From: Alviniconcha marisindica
Taxonomy: Eukaryota; Mollusca; Gastropoda; Provannidae
Length of the DNA: 64,000 bases
Direction: 5' to 3'
Assembly (NCBI GenBank): GCA_018857735.1
Contig: JABMCL010003822.1
Coordinates: 1-64,000 of the forward strand
Part shown: positions 1 to 11,000 of the stretch, one piece after another
Numbering within the stretch: the first letter of the stretch is position 1
Layout of the letters: each line of letters begins with the position of its first letter
Notes under the pieces: model-generated
What the model saw: the letters and a program-made list of their open reading frames with translations, nothing else
What the model was told of the DNA's origin: nothing
Databases searched by the model: none
Translations under genes and position numbers: made by a program

Positions 1-1000
1 TCGGATTCACGGAAATATCTTTTCCCCCCCTTTTTGGCCGTGAAATGGGAGGTTTTCACTACTACTAGTACCAGGGAAATAACCCATGCCTGGGCCAGAA
101 AAACCCGGGCTGCCGCGTTTCCCCCCCCCAAAACCCCCGGGAAAATCGCGTATGCCACTCCATTGTCGCTTACGCGAAAAATTTAAGTGAGAGGGGCCCT
201 TTTTTGTCGAAAACAATTCAAATTTATTTTTGAAAAAATTTTTCAAGTATGTGGAAAATTTTTTCAAATTATGGGCTTTGCCGTAATAAGCCATTGGAAG
301 CGATATTTTTTTAAAAGACATATATGTAGAAATTATAGAAATATTTTTAAAACCACTAGTTGACAGAAATTTTATTGCCTTTGACGCTAAGGCCGTTGGG
401 AAGGGCAAGTTTCCAATGAGTAGTATCGGGGACTGGACGACCCCCAAAGCAAAGGGGAAAAAGGCCAAGGGGGGGGTTTTTGGTCCTGTGGAAAGGTTCC
501 CAATTCCTGGTTTATGGTTTTAATCCCCCGGTGGGTTTTCCCTTCCCCAACCAAACCTTTTTCCCCCTCCCCCTTCCCTTCTCTCCCCCCTCCCCCCTCT
601 TCCCCCCTCTTTTCTTTCTCCCCCTCTCCCCCTTCTCCCCCTATCTTTTCTAAAATTTTCTTCCTCTCTCTTTTTTGTATATGTGTATATGCATATATTC
701 CTTTTTTATTTTTTTTTAAAATGTTTTTATTTTTTTTTTAAAGGTTTTTTTTTTTTTTTTTAAATTGTATTTTCTAGTTTTGTATCCCTTTTTTCTTTTT
801 CCTTTTTTTTATTGTAGTTTTTCCCTTTAAACTTAATTTTATCCCCCCCCTTCCCCTGCTCTTTCTGTAAATTACCCCCAAATTTCTTTTGGGGTTTTGT
901 GGGGGGTGTGTGTGGTGGTGTGTGTGTTGTGTGTGTGTGTGGGGGTGTGGGGGGTGGGGGTGGGTGTGTGTTGTAATTTAGTTTTTTGACTTTTTTGCTC
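1..1000. other. Degraded, homopolymer-rich outer end of left arm
   Basis: Aligned by eye to the reverse complement of about 14270-15238, this stretch matches but with many errors that lengthen or merge homopolymers (runs of 7-14 C, T or G where the right arm has mixed bases). The mixed CA/GA tracts of the right arm appear here as smeared G/T-rich and C/T-rich sequence. Reading frames at 7-468 and 514-741 are by-products of this and are not genes. Confidence 0.7.
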
Positions 1001-1212
1001 CCCTTTGTTTTTCACTTGCTATTTTTTCATTCCCGTTGCAATCGCTGTCTCGTTTTATGTGTTGTTATTTTTATTTTACTGATGCTGTATTTGTCTATAC
1101 CCTTCTGTAATAATATCAATGTCTTGGTTATTAGTAGTAATGTAGCAACGGCAGATATGTGAGTCGGCCTTGGGCTAATAGCTTTACATTGAGAAATAAA
1201 AGTTTCACTCAA

Positions 1213-1213
1213 T

Positions 1214-1251
<38 letters not shown>

Positions 1252-1275
1252 GCTCTCTCTCTCTCCTCTCTCTCT
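1213..1275 (+). repeat. CT microsatellite
   Basis: Interrupted (CT)n, inverted counterpart of 13964-14046. Confidence 0.85.
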
Positions 1276-1546
1276 ATCTTCTCCTCTAACAACAACACAC
1301 ACACACCTTTAATGTAATATAAACAGAGTATTTGTGTAGGGGATGGGGTGGGGAGTGAGGGAAGCAGGTTGAAGCATGAAATGAAGAGTAACAAGTCAGA
1401 GGTTTCTATAACATAACTTTTATTTGCACCAACCAGGAAACAGTGTCTGTGCTGGAAAAGACACAAGCAAACAAAACATTTAGAACATGAAAGCAAATGT
1501 AAATGTAATGGAGTGGAGTGGTAGAAGGACAGGACACAGGCAGCGG

Positions 1547-2731
1547 AGTCAGTCAAAATGGAGACCACAGCAGGCGGCGACGGCAAACAGGCTTTATTCT
1601 ACAGCAGCAGACAACTTTCTCAGCACCCCCAAAATCCTCACGCGCACGCATAGATAAGAGAACTGCGCGGGCCGCAAAGAACACACGCTATCGCTACAAT
1701 GAAATCGGCCCTCTGGACCACAAAATGGCTGACAATTGTGTTTCCTTGGCCCGCACAAATACAGTTTCCTCAACAATAACTAAACTAATTAAAACATGAA
1801 ATACATCAAATAAAAGCTACAGTTACAACCTTTTAAACCGTATAAACAAAATGTACACACATGACTTATTTAATTTACAACAAGAGTGGGAAGCGTGGCT
1901 TGCACCTGTCTATAAGCAGATTCGTACAACTAAATCACAACTAACACAATGTACAAAATATAACTGTCAATAAAACTTACATCAGAATAAAGTGCACGCT
2001 CCCACGGTTAAAATGGTACATAACAATTACAATACAACGCTCTATAAGAGAAGCAAGACACACTCAAAGACTAGTACTAAAACAATCGGTGCGATCTTTC
2101 GCCTGGGGCGCGTTATCTTAGTCGCAACAGCGCTGATAGTGATATCAAGTAGTCTATGAATACAACTTAGCTTCTACAGTACACAATACTTAATAAGTTA
2201 ATTTCAACCCAAAATAAACACTAAACATGAAGTCAGCTAAGCAAAATACTATACGACAAAGCATTGATCGACACAGAATTAATTTAATCGAGTCAAAACA
2301 ACGATTCACTACTATTCACTAGAGAACGCGACATGCAGACGACGGCTATAAAAAGAATAGACACAGCGAGGCATCGGCTACTGATTAAGCTCGATCCTGC
2401 GTCTAAATAAGATCTAAATAAACATTCTAAGATGCCAAATTATATTCCACATGACTTAGTGCATAAAAAGGACTAGGTGAACAAAGAGTAGGTAAACAAA
2501 CAAGCGGTCAAAATATTAAGGGAGTAAACAGATTTGAAAATGGCGCGCACCAGCGGCTATCGCCGGTCGGCTGTGAGAAGGCCATGTGGCGTTACGCAAC
2601 ACGCAGCGCTTCAAAACAAAAGCGTCGTCTGCTCCGGTTCCCGGGTTACTAACAGTACAATAATGAAATTGCATGGATCTGATAACCGGGGCGGGATTAT
2701 TGTAAAAACGTACAAAGAGCACTTGCTCACA
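1547..2731 (-). repeat. 3' LTR of left Gypsy copy
   Basis: The LTR start (TGTGAGC, reading the minus strand) lies directly after a purine run, as expected for plus-strand priming. The outer end is set at the point where the two arms stop matching, right after GACTGACT. A terminal CA is not clear there, so that boundary is uncertain by tens of bases. An AATAAA polyadenylation signal lies near 1600 on the minus strand. Short frames at 1594-1776 and 2516-2722 are not genes. Confidence 0.65.
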
Positions 2732-2744
2732 TCCCCCCCTACTC
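2732..2744 (-). promoter_or_regulatory. Polypurine tract, left copy
   Basis: The minus strand reads GAGTAGGGGGGGA immediately before the LTR TGTGAGC. Seven G residues are present here against ten in the right copy. Confidence 0.7.
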
Positions 2745-3345
2745 TACCACTACCAGCGTCCTCGCTGTGTAAAAACACCAATCTGTCAGGCGACGTATTT
2801 AACGTAACAACCTAGAAGGGGCTAAGACGATCTCCGGCTGAACCGGAAAACAAAATCAACATCCTTTGACTAACATATATTTAATATGAGAGTCCGCAAC
2901 TTCAAATAAGACCAAATCAGAGGCGGCGTTATGCCTTAGATCAACAGAGGGTTGTTATTTAAACAATAATCCTCTAATATCTACAACCTACTGAAAAAGG
3001 CCTATGTATGTACCGTAGCAATCGGTCACTGAGTTATCACATTTCACAATCCATTTAGGTCACAAAAATCCGCACTATTTGCCAGCAAAACAGGTAGTTA
3101 CACTAGAAACTTTGCATTTAAACAAAATTCTCCTAAGTACCAATGTTTTCCGACATATTGTACCTACAACTTGAAAATAGCCAAGATAAAAACATACCAT
3201 GAAAATGACCTAGTAATACAAATGGCATCTGACATAAAAATCATGAACACAGTTTAAAAATACAATCATCACACACATGTCATGTCAACAAAACAACTAA
3301 TTTCAACACACTCACGGTACTGCGCCTGGTAACTTTGCGGTCGGG
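2745..3345 (-). other. Non-coding spacer between pol and LTR, left copy
   Basis: About 600 bp of AT-rich sequence between the pol stop codon and the polypurine tract. No open frame of note and no env-like gene. Mirrored at 11920-12520. Confidence 0.6.
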
Positions 3346-6300
3346 TTACTGTTGAATAATGTTCTTCTCTGCCAGACGCCGCGAGCGTCTAGGCAGAGGC
3401 ACAGGTGGTCGTTGGACGACAGGTGGCACTACTGGCACCGCAACAGCAACACGAGCTGGATTCTGCGGTGTCAACACGCATAGTTCATCGTCACTCTCTG
3501 ACTCAGAGTCACTGACGTCTGGCCTTGGGGATGGAGACTGGCCGGCGGCGTCGACGACAAAAGGGGTGGTGGCCGGCATAATGTCTTTGCGGTTTACTGC
3601 ACGCTCAGGGCCACCAGCCAGTGGCTGAGTCATGTACACATTGTCAAATGGCCTTGCTGTCACCCTATGCAGCTCGGGCCGCCAGAAGTCCTGGATTTTG
3701 TGGCGGCCCAGCACGCGGTTGCGTAGGTAGACGTGGTCGCCCACTTGTAGCGCATGGTCAGCGGCTCCCTTGTCCGTGTAGCGGGCCCTCTTGGCTGCAG
3801 CTTGCTTCAGCTGGTCGGAGGCCTTGTGGTGGGCCTCCTGCAGGCGGAGTCGGTGTTGCCGCACCCAGTCGACTGTCCCTGCTGCAGTGCGAGCAGGGCG
3901 TCCCAGCAGGTCGTCCACCGGCAGTCGGGGCTCCTGTCCGAAGAGCAGGAAGTAGGGTGCGAAGCCGGTCGAGGCGTGAGGCGTGTTGTTGTACGCCTGG
4001 ACCAGCTCCGGCAGATGGACGGGCCACCTGGGCTTCTGCTCCGGAGGCAGCGTACGCAGCAGACCGTGCATGGAGCGGTTGAAACGCTCGCACTGGGCGT
4101 TTCCCTGAGGGTGGTACGGCGTCGTTCTGGTCTTCTTGATGTCGTAGGTGTCGCACAGCTCTTTCACCAGACGGGACTCGAAGTCTCGTCCCTGGTCGCT
4201 GTGGATCCGCTCCGGAACACCGTACCGCTGAAACCATTCATGGACCAGGACTTTGGCGACGGTGGCGGCTTCTTGGTTCCTGGTGGGTACGGCCTGCGTG
4301 AACTTGGTGAAAACGTCCGTCATGACAAGGACGTTTTCTCTGCCGTCGCTGGCCTGGTCTAACTTCGTAAAGTCTATGGCAAGGACCTCCAGGGGACGTG
4401 AGGCGATGAGGTGACCAGAGGTGGTGTTTGTTGCGGGCTTCCGCCCCATGGTACACCTCTGACAAGCGTGGATGTAGCTCCGCACCTCGCCGAACATGCC
4501 TGGCCAGTAGACTCGGGCCCGCAGGAGTTCGATGGTGCGGTCCAGTCCTTGGTGGCCCATGTTGTCGTGGATCGATGCGAGGACATCAGGCTTCAGAGTA
4601 CTTGGAAGGACGAGCTGTTCCACAGTGCCACGCTGTGGGTCCTGCAGGCGGCGATACAGCACCCCATCTTTCAGGAAGAGACGAGGATGTTGTTGGAGTA
4701 GGTCTCGTTGTGGTCTGCTTTGTGGCTTTGGTTTGGCAGGCCACGATGCGAGGACTGGACCAATGGTGACGTCGCTCAGCTGGCATTCACGGAGTCTGGC
4801 TGAAGACAGACTGGGTGAGACTGGTGGGCAGCCCTCTGGTGCCTTGGCTGGGGTGTCTGCAGGCAGGATGGTGACCGGCGGCGCTGTGGCAATGGACTGA
4901 TGTTCACAGGCAAGCTCCTGCGCCACTGCGACCTCGGGTGGCATGGGTGAAGAGGAAGCTTCGGGGTGGAAATCAGGGGGCATTCGGGAAAGGGCATCAG
5001 CAGGGTTGGACTTCCCCGGCCGATACTTCACCGTGAAGTGAAACTGGGCAAGTTGGGCAGCCCATCTTTGCTCAAGGGCACCCAGGGGGGCAGTGCGGAA
5101 ATGGACCAGGGGGTTGTTGTCTGTGAAGACGTCGAACTCGGCGCCCAGGAGATAGTGACGAAACTTCTCTGTGATTGCCCATTTAAGGGCCAGGAATTCC
5201 AGCTTCATGCTGGAGTAGTTGGCCTGGTTCTTCTCTGTGGGACGCAGCCGTCGACTTGCGTAGGCCAAGACCCGTCGGTGCCCATCTTGATCTTGAGAGA
5301 GGATGGCGCTCAGCCCGTCATGGCTGGCGTCTGTCTCGAGGATGAAGGGCTTGGTGAACTCAGCAAACCCCAGGACAGGAACCGTAGTCAGGGCTGTCTT
5401 CAGCCCTTCGAAAGCCTTCTGGTGCTGCTGGTCCCACAGAGAAGAACCAGGCCAACTACTCCAGTGACGTGCGTTGCCCTTGGCGACCAGGTCATGGAGG
5501 GGACCAGCAATCTTCGAGAAGCCCTGGATGAAGCGTCGGTAGTAGCTAGCGAAGCCCAAAAAGCTGCGCAGAGCAGTAGTGGTCGCCGGCACCGGCCAGT
5601 TCTTCACAGCTTCCACCTTCCCGGCCTCGCAGCTGACGCCCTCAGCGGAGATGGTGTGCCCCAAGTAGTGGACCTGGCGTCGTAGAAACTGGCACTTGTC
5701 CATCTTCAGCTTCAGACCAGCGTCGATGATGCGCTGCAGAAGACGGTCCAGGTGGGCAAGGTGCTCGTCAAACGTCTTGGAGTACACCAGCAGATCGTCC
5801 AGGTACACCAGCAGGAACTGGAAGATGAAGTCGGACATCGTGGACTGCATGAGGCGTTGGAAGGTCGCTGGCGCTGATGACAGACCCATCGGCATTCTGG
5901 TGTACTCGAACAGCCCCATCGGCGTCACGAAGGCCGTCTTGTGCTGGTCATCGGGATGCATGGCAATTTGATGGTAGCCGCTGGCCAGGTCCAGAGTCGA
6001 AAAGAACTGGGCCCCGACCAGCGCATCAAAAGACTCTTGGATCCTCGGAAGAGGATAGGCATCACCAACTGTCTTTGCATTGAGCCTGCGATAGTCGACG
6101 CAGAGGCGGATTCCCCCGTCTTTCTTGCGGACGATGACCACTGGTGCAGCATACGGACTGTGGCTGTCGACGATGACCTTCTGTGCCAGAAGGCCCTTGA
6201 TGTGCTCTTGGACCTCCTGCAGTTGGTGTGGAGGTATGCGTCTGTACGGCTGGGCCACAGGAATGGAGTCTGTGGTGCGGAGTCGGTGGTGGACGGCTTC

Positions 6301-7317
6301 TGTGTAGCCCAGGTCTTGCTTGTCCTTGATGAAGCCAGCAGCATGCTTTGTCAGCAGTTCTTGCAGTCGTTTCCGTTGGCTGCTGGTCCCATCGAAGTCA
6401 GGGCAGGGAACGTGGTCTGCGGGTGCCGAATCAGCTGAACGGCAGGCAGTCTCCCTTGACACCACCAGTTCATTGACGCCAACAGTGAACTGGATGTCAG
6501 TGCTGTCCACACTGTCTATGGCTTGAAGGACAGCCACTGGTGTCCTGGCCGGCAGCAAGACATCTTCATCGGACAGGTTGGCAACTCGGACGAAGCGGCT
6601 GTATGGATCGCTGCTGATGAGGGTTGGCACCATCAGCAGCCCACTGGGCAGAGGTTGAGCCAGGGGTGAAGCCAGGAGGTGACAAGCAGGTTTCTGTCTG
6701 CCTGTCACTCGGATGGTGGTCATGGAGTTGGCTGGGATGTGGCAGCGAGATGTGGTCCGAGCGACGCCCTTGGTGGTTGTTCGCTGCTGCAATCGAACCT
6801 CGCGGACGACAGCTTGAAGACATGAGGGGACCTCGCTGGCTGAAGCTGACTCTGGAGGGAAACAGGAACGCAGGACGTTCATCCCCACCAAGACTGGCAG
6901 CCGCCTTTTGCGTTGCTGCATGCTCAGCTCGGTGGGCTCCTTGACGACCAGGACCGGAACGTCTGGACATCTTTTCCCCAAAATGTCGATGTCGACCAGC
7001 AGGATGCCAGAGTATGGCACCTCTGCTCCGTTGACCGCCCTCAGCGTTAGAAAGGCTTGCTGCAGTGATCGGTCCTGCAGATGGGCTGCTGCCCACGTCT
7101 CTGTGACCGTGGTGACTTCGCTGCCAGTGTCGAGCAGCGCTGCAACCTCATGTCCACTCATGAGGATCGTGGTCGTTGGACACTTGCCGATCAGTCCCGT
7201 CGTGTTCCTACCCCCCGTTGCCCGCCTGATGGAAGCAACGGGGGTTAGAAGTTTCCCTGTAGCTGTTCTTCGCGCTGGCCACGCCGTCGCTGCTGGTACT
7301 GCCGCTTGGACGGGCAT
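3346..7317 (-). CDS. pol: Gypsy pol polyprotein, left copy
   Basis: An open frame of 1323 codons encodes protease, reverse transcriptase, RNase H and integrase; the part upstream of the -1 frameshift site (7257-7251) is out-of-frame overlap with gag. Visible signatures are the DTGS protease site (residues 63-66), RT VDYRR and YLDD (505-508), an RNase H TDAS, a zinc H-H-C-C and a DDE integrase core ending in a GPY/F-like tail. It is one residue shorter than the right copy: residues around 618 read HWSSWPGSS where the right copy has HKKKGADISK. This comes from a 24-for-27-bp replacement copied from a site 220 bp away. A second short cluster of differences lies near the C-terminus. Confidence 0.9.
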   Translation of the reverse strand: MPVQAAVPAATAWPARRTATGKLLTPVASIRRATGGRNTTGLIGKCPTTTILMSGHEVAALLDTGSEVTTVTETWAAAHLQDRSLQQAFLTLRAVNGAEVPYSGILLVDIDILGKRCPDVPVLVVKEPTELSMQQRKRRLPVLVGMNVLRSCFPPESASASEVPSCLQAVVREVRLQQRTTTKGVARTTSRCHIPANSMTTIRVTGRQKPACHLLASPLAQPLPSGLLMVPTLISSDPYSRFVRVANLSDEDVLLPARTPVAVLQAIDSVDSTDIQFTVGVNELVVSRETACRSADSAPADHVPCPDFDGTSSQRKRLQELLTKHAAGFIKDKQDLGYTEAVHHRLRTTDSIPVAQPYRRIPPHQLQEVQEHIKGLLAQKVIVDSHSPYAAPVVIVRKKDGGIRLCVDYRRLNAKTVGDAYPLPRIQESFDALVGAQFFSTLDLASGYHQIAMHPDDQHKTAFVTPMGLFEYTRMPMGLSSAPATFQRLMQSTMSDFIFQFLLVYLDDLLVYSKTFDEHLAHLDRLLQRIIDAGLKLKMDKCQFLRRQVHYLGHTISAEGVSCEAGKVEAVKNWPVPATTTALRSFLGFASYYRRFIQGFSKIAGPLHDLVAKGNARHWSSWPGSSLWDQQHQKAFEGLKTALTTVPVLGFAEFTKPFILETDASHDGLSAILSQDQDGHRRVLAYASRRLRPTEKNQANYSSMKLEFLALKWAITEKFRHYLLGAEFDVFTDNNPLVHFRTAPLGALEQRWAAQLAQFHFTVKYRPGKSNPADALSRMPPDFHPEASSSPMPPEVAVAQELACEHQSIATAPPVTILPADTPAKAPEGCPPVSPSLSSARLRECQLSDVTIGPVLASWPAKPKPQSRPQRDLLQQHPRLFLKDGVLYRRLQDPQRGTVEQLVLPSTLKPDVLASIHDNMGHQGLDRTIELLRARVYWPGMFGEVRSYIHACQRCTMGRKPATNTTSGHLIASRPLEVLAIDFTKLDQASDGRENVLVMTDVFTKFTQAVPTRNQEAATVAKVLVHEWFQRYGVPERIHSDQGRDFESRLVKELCDTYDIKKTRTTPYHPQGNAQCERFNRSMHGLLRTLPPEQKPRWPVHLPELVQAYNNTPHASTGFAPYFLLFGQEPRLPVDDLLGRPARTAAGTVDWVRQHRLRLQEAHHKASDQLKQAAAKRARYTDKGAADHALQVGDHVYLRNRVLGRHKIQDFWRPELHRVTARPFDNVYMTQPLAGGPERAVNRKDIMPATTPFVVDAAGQSPSPRPDVSDSESESDDELCVLTPQNPARVAVAVPVVPPVVQRPPVPLPRRSRRLAEKNIIQQ
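7212..7257 (-). promoter_or_regulatory. -1 ribosomal frameshift signal, left copy
   Basis: Mirror of the signal at 8005-8050: GGGAAAC heptamer (7257-7251, minus strand), six-base spacer ending in the gag stop, then a 10-bp stem with a 13-base loop. Confidence 0.75.
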
Positions 7318-7620
7318 CGAGCCTCAACGTGGCCACGTCGTTGGCACCACCAACATTCAAGGTTGCGTAGGCCACTGGACACAGGCCGTCTGTCAGGTGG
7401 TGGACCAGCCTCGTTGCCCTGGCTGGGTGAGGCTCTGTAGTGGCCCTGGTGTTGGAGCTGCTGCTTCAGGCTGGCCGTCTCCGTTGAGAGCGCGGCGATC
7501 TGCGCTTCCAGCCGGTGGAGACTGTCGTTGCTGGCGACTGCCTGCAGCTGCTCAGCGGTGGTGTCAGGGCAGCTGTCCTCCCTCATCCAGCGGAGTGCCT
7601 CTCTGGTGACATCGGCGAAT
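7245..7620 (-). CDS. gag: Gypsy gag C-terminal fragment, left copy
   Basis: This is the C-terminal piece of Gag (nucleocapsid region), minus strand, stop at 7245. It carries one retroviral-type zinc knuckle, CWWCQRRGHVEARC (CX2CX4HX4C), followed by a basic QQRRRGQR tail for RNA binding, and before it a glutamine-rich heptad-like segment. The frame is open upstream to the centre of the inverted repeat, where FADVTREALRW looks like genuine Gag. Matrix/capsid-like N-terminal sequence is missing. Gag ends four codons after entering the slippery site shared with pol. Confidence 0.8.
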
Positions 7621-7658
7621 GAAGCCCACCCGCAAAGGTGTCACGCAGCATGATCGGG
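7604..7658. other. Unpaired centre of the inverted repeat
   Basis: These 55 bp separate the two arms and are not an inverted copy of each other. Read on the minus strand they continue the gag frame with a plausible Gag sequence (FADVTREALRW). Read on the plus strand they give an unrelated lead-in (MKPTRKGVTQHDRG) to the same EALRW. The left arm therefore seems to carry slightly more authentic gag than the right arm, which places the duplication junction here. Confidence 0.75.
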
Positions 7659-8017
7659 GAGAGGCACTCCGCTGGATGAGGGAGGACAGCTGCCCTGACA
7701 CCACCGCTGAGCAGCTGCAGGCAGTCGCCAGCAACGACAGTCTCCACCGGCTGGAAGCGCAGATCGCCGCGCTCTCAACGGAGACGGCCAGCCTGAAGCA
7801 GCAGCTCCAACACCAGGGCCACTACAGAGCCTCACCCAGCCAGGGCAACGAGGCTGGTCCACCACCTGACAGACGGCCTGTGTCCAGTGGCCTACGCAAC
7901 CTTGAATGTTGGTGGTGCCAACGACGTGGCCACGTTGAGGCTCGATGCCCGTCCAAGCGGCAGTACCAGCAGCGACGGCGTGGCCAGCGCGAAGAACAGC
8001 TACAGGGAAACTTCTAA
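7619..8017 (+). CDS. gag: Gypsy gag C-terminal fragment, right copy
   Basis: A 132-codon frame ends in the same zinc-knuckle Gag as the left copy: CWWCQRRGHVEARC with a basic tail, last residues LQGNF. Authentic Gag begins only at about 7659 (EALRWMRED); the first 13 or so codons, including the ATG at 7619, come from the unpaired centre of the inverted repeat and are probably not Gag. The N-terminal two thirds of a normal Gag are absent. The 3' end overlaps the pol frame, which is entered by -1 frameshifting at 8005-8011. Confidence 0.8.
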   Translation: MKPTRKGVTQHDRGEALRWMREDSCPDTTAEQLQAVASNDSLHRLEAQIAALSTETASLKQQLQHQGHYRASPSQGNEAGPPPDRRPVSSGLRNLECWWCQRRGHVEARCPSKRQYQQRRRGQREEQLQGNF

Positions 8018-11000
8018 CCCCCGTTGCTTCCATCAGGCGGGCAACGGGGGGTAGGAACACGACGGGACTGATCGGCAAGTGTCCAACGACCACGATCCTC
8101 ATGAGTGGACATGAGGTTGCAGCGCTGCTCGACACTGGCAGCGAAGTCACCACGGTCACAGAGACGTGGGCAGCAGCCCATCTGCAGGACCGATCACTGC
8201 AGCAAGCCTTTCTAACGCTGAGGGCGGTCAACGGAGCAGAGGTGCCATACTCTGGCATCCTGCTGGTCGACATCGACATTTTGGGGAAAAGATGTCCAGA
8301 CGTTCCGGTCCTGGTCGTCAAGGAGCCCACCGAGCTGAGCATGCAGCAACGCAAAAGGCGGCTGCCAGTCTTGGTGGGGATGAACGTCCTGCGTTCCTGT
8401 TTCCCTCCAGAGTCAGCTTCAGCCAGCGAGGTCCCCTCATGTCTTCAAGCTGTCGTCCGCGAGGTTCGATTGCAGCAGCGAACAACCACCAAGGGCGTCG
8501 CTCGGACCACATCTCGCTGCCACATCCCAGCCAACTCCATGACCACCATCCGAGTGACAGGCAGACAGAAACCTGCTTGTCACCTCCTGGCTTCACCCCT
8601 GGCTCAACCTCTGCCCAGTGGGCTGCTGATGGTGCCAACCCTCATCAGCAGCGATCCATACAGCCGCTTCGTCCGAGTTGCCAACCTGTCCGATGAAGAT
8701 GTCTTGCTGCCGGCCAGGACACCAGTGGCTGTCCTTCAAGCCATAGACAGTGTGGACAGCACTGACATCCAGTTCACTGTTGGCGTCAATGAACTGGTGG
8801 TGTCAAGGGAGACTGCCTGCCGTTCAGCTGATTCGGCACCCGCAGACCACGTTCCCTGCCCTGACTTCGATGGGACCAGCAGCCAACGGAAACGACTGCA
8901 AGAACTGCTGACAAAGCATGCTGCTGGCTTCATCAAGGACAAGCAAGACCTGGGCTACACAGAAGCCGTCCACCACCGACTCCGCACCACAGACTCCATT
9001 CCTGTGGCCCAGCCGTACAGACGCATACCTCCACACCAACTGCAGGAGGTCCAAGAGCACATCAAGGGCCTTCTGGCACAGAAGGTCATCGTCGACAGCC
9101 ACAGTCCGTATGCTGCACCAGTGGTCATCGTCCGCAAGAAAGACGGGGGAATCCGCCTCTGCGTCGACTATCGCAGGCTCAATGCAAAGACAGTTGGTGA
9201 TGCCTATCCTCTTCCGAGGATCCAAGAGTCTTTTGATGCGCTGGTCGGGGCCCAGTTCTTTTCGACTCTGGACCTGGCCAGCGGCTACCATCAAATTGCC
9301 ATGCATCCCGATGACCAGCACAAGACGGCCTTCGTGACGCCGATGGGGCTGTTCGAGTACACCAGAATGCCGATGGGTCTGTCATCAGCGCCAGCGACCT
9401 TCCAACGCCTCATGCAGTCCACGATGTCCGACTTCATCTTCCAGTTCCTGCTGGTGTACCTGGACGATCTGCTGGTGTACTCCAAGACGTTTGACGAGCA
9501 CCTTGCCCACCTGGACCGTCTTCTGCAGCGCATCATCGACGCTGGTCTGAAGCTGAAGATGGACAAGTGCCAGTTTCTACGACGCCAGGTCCACTACTTG
9601 GGGCACACCATCTCCGCTGAGGGCGTCAGCTGCGAGGCCGGAAAGGTGGAAGCTGTGAAGAACTGGCCGGTGCCGGCGACCACTACTGCTCTGCGCAGCT
9701 TTTTGGGCTTCGCTAGCTACTACCGACGCTTCATCCAGGGCTTCTCGAAGATTGCTGGTCCCCTCCATGACCTGGTCGCCAAGGGCAACGCACGTCACAA
9801 GAAGAAAGGGGCCGACATCTCCAAGCTGTGGGACCAGCAGCACCAGAAGGCTTTCGAAGGGCTGAAGACAGCCCTGACTACGGTTCCTGTCCTGGGGTTT
9901 GCTGAGTTCACCAAGCCCTTCATCCTCGAGACAGACGCCAGCCATGACGGGCTGAGCGCCATCCTCTCTCAAGATCAAGATGGGCACCGACGGGTCTTGG
10001 CCTACGCAAGTCGACGGCTGCGTCCCACAGAGAAGAACCAGGCCAACTACTCCAGCATGAAGCTGGAATTCCTGGCCCTTAAATGGGCAATCACAGAGAA
10101 GTTTCGTCACTATCTCCTGGGCGCCGAGTTCGACGTCTTCACAGACAACAACCCCCTGGTCCATTTCCGCACTGCCCCCCTGGGTGCCCTTGAGCAAAGA
10201 TGGGCTGCCCAACTTGCCCAGTTTCACTTCACGGTGAAGTATCGGCCGGGGAAGTCCAACCCTGCTGATGCCCTTTCCCGAATGCCCCCTGATTTCCACC
10301 CCGAAGCTTCCTCTTCACCCATGCCACCCGAGGTCGCAGTGGCGCAGGAGCTTGCCTGTGAACATCAGTCCATTGCCACAGCGCCGCCGGTCACCATCCT
10401 GCCTGCAGACACCCCAGCCAAGGCACCAGAGGGCTGCCCACCAGTCTCACCCAGTCTGTCTTCAGCCAGACTCCGTGAATGCCAGCTGAGCGACGTCACC
10501 ATTGGTCCAGTCCTCGCATCGTGGCCTGCCAAACCAAAGCCACAAAGCAGACCACAACGAGACCTACTCCAACAACATCCTCGTCTCTTCCTGAAAGATG
10601 GGGTGCTGTATCGCCGCCTGCAGGACCCACAGCGTGGCACTGTGGAACAGCTCGTTCTTCCAAGTACTCTGAAGCCTGATGTCCTCGCATCGATCCACGA
10701 CAACATGGGCCACCAAGGACTGGACCGCACCATCGAACTCCTGCGGGCCCGAGTCTACTGGCCAGGCATGTTCGGCGAGGTGCGGAGCTACATCCACGCT
10801 TGTCAGAGGTGTACCATGGGGCGGAAGCCCGCAACAAACACCACCTCTGGTCACCTCATCGCCTCACGTCCCCTGGAGGTCCTTGCCATAGACTTTACGA
10901 AGTTAGACCAGGCCAGCGACGGCAGAGAAAACGTCCTTGTCATGACGGACGTTTTCACCAAGTTCACGCAGGCCGTACCCACCAGGAACCAAGAAGCCGC

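Larger units (their letters stand above)
1..7603 (-). repeat. Left arm of giant inverted repeat
   Basis: This arm is the reverse complement of 7659-15238. In the inner part position x pairs with 15262 minus x, and small indels shift this slightly outward. It contains a minus-strand copy of a Ty3/Gypsy element (about 1547-7603) plus about 1.5 kb of outer flank that is also mirrored on the right. Identity is near-complete in the pol region, lower in the LTR and flank, and poor over about the first 1 kb. Because non-element flank is mirrored too, two independent insertions do not explain the arrangement. Confidence 0.93.
1547..7603 (-). mobile_element. Ty3/Gypsy retrotransposon, left copy, 5'-truncated
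   Basis: On the minus strand the element runs from a gag fragment (7603 downward) through pol (7317-3346), a 600-bp non-coding spacer, a purine tract (2744-2732) and an LTR (2731 to about 1547). The 5' LTR, primer binding site and N-terminal gag are missing because the element is cut at the centre of the inverted repeat. No env-like frame follows pol. It should be immobile on its own, lacking a 5' LTR promoter and primer site, although pol is open throughout. Confidence 0.9.

Noticed and set aside
7..741. Frames in the first kilobase
   Set aside because: They depend on inflated homopolymers and disappear in the cleaner mirror copy.
3359..7609. Many frames antisense or out of frame to pol (also 8318-11906)
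   Set aside because: Shadows of GC-rich pol coding sequence; the sense frame has clear family motifs.
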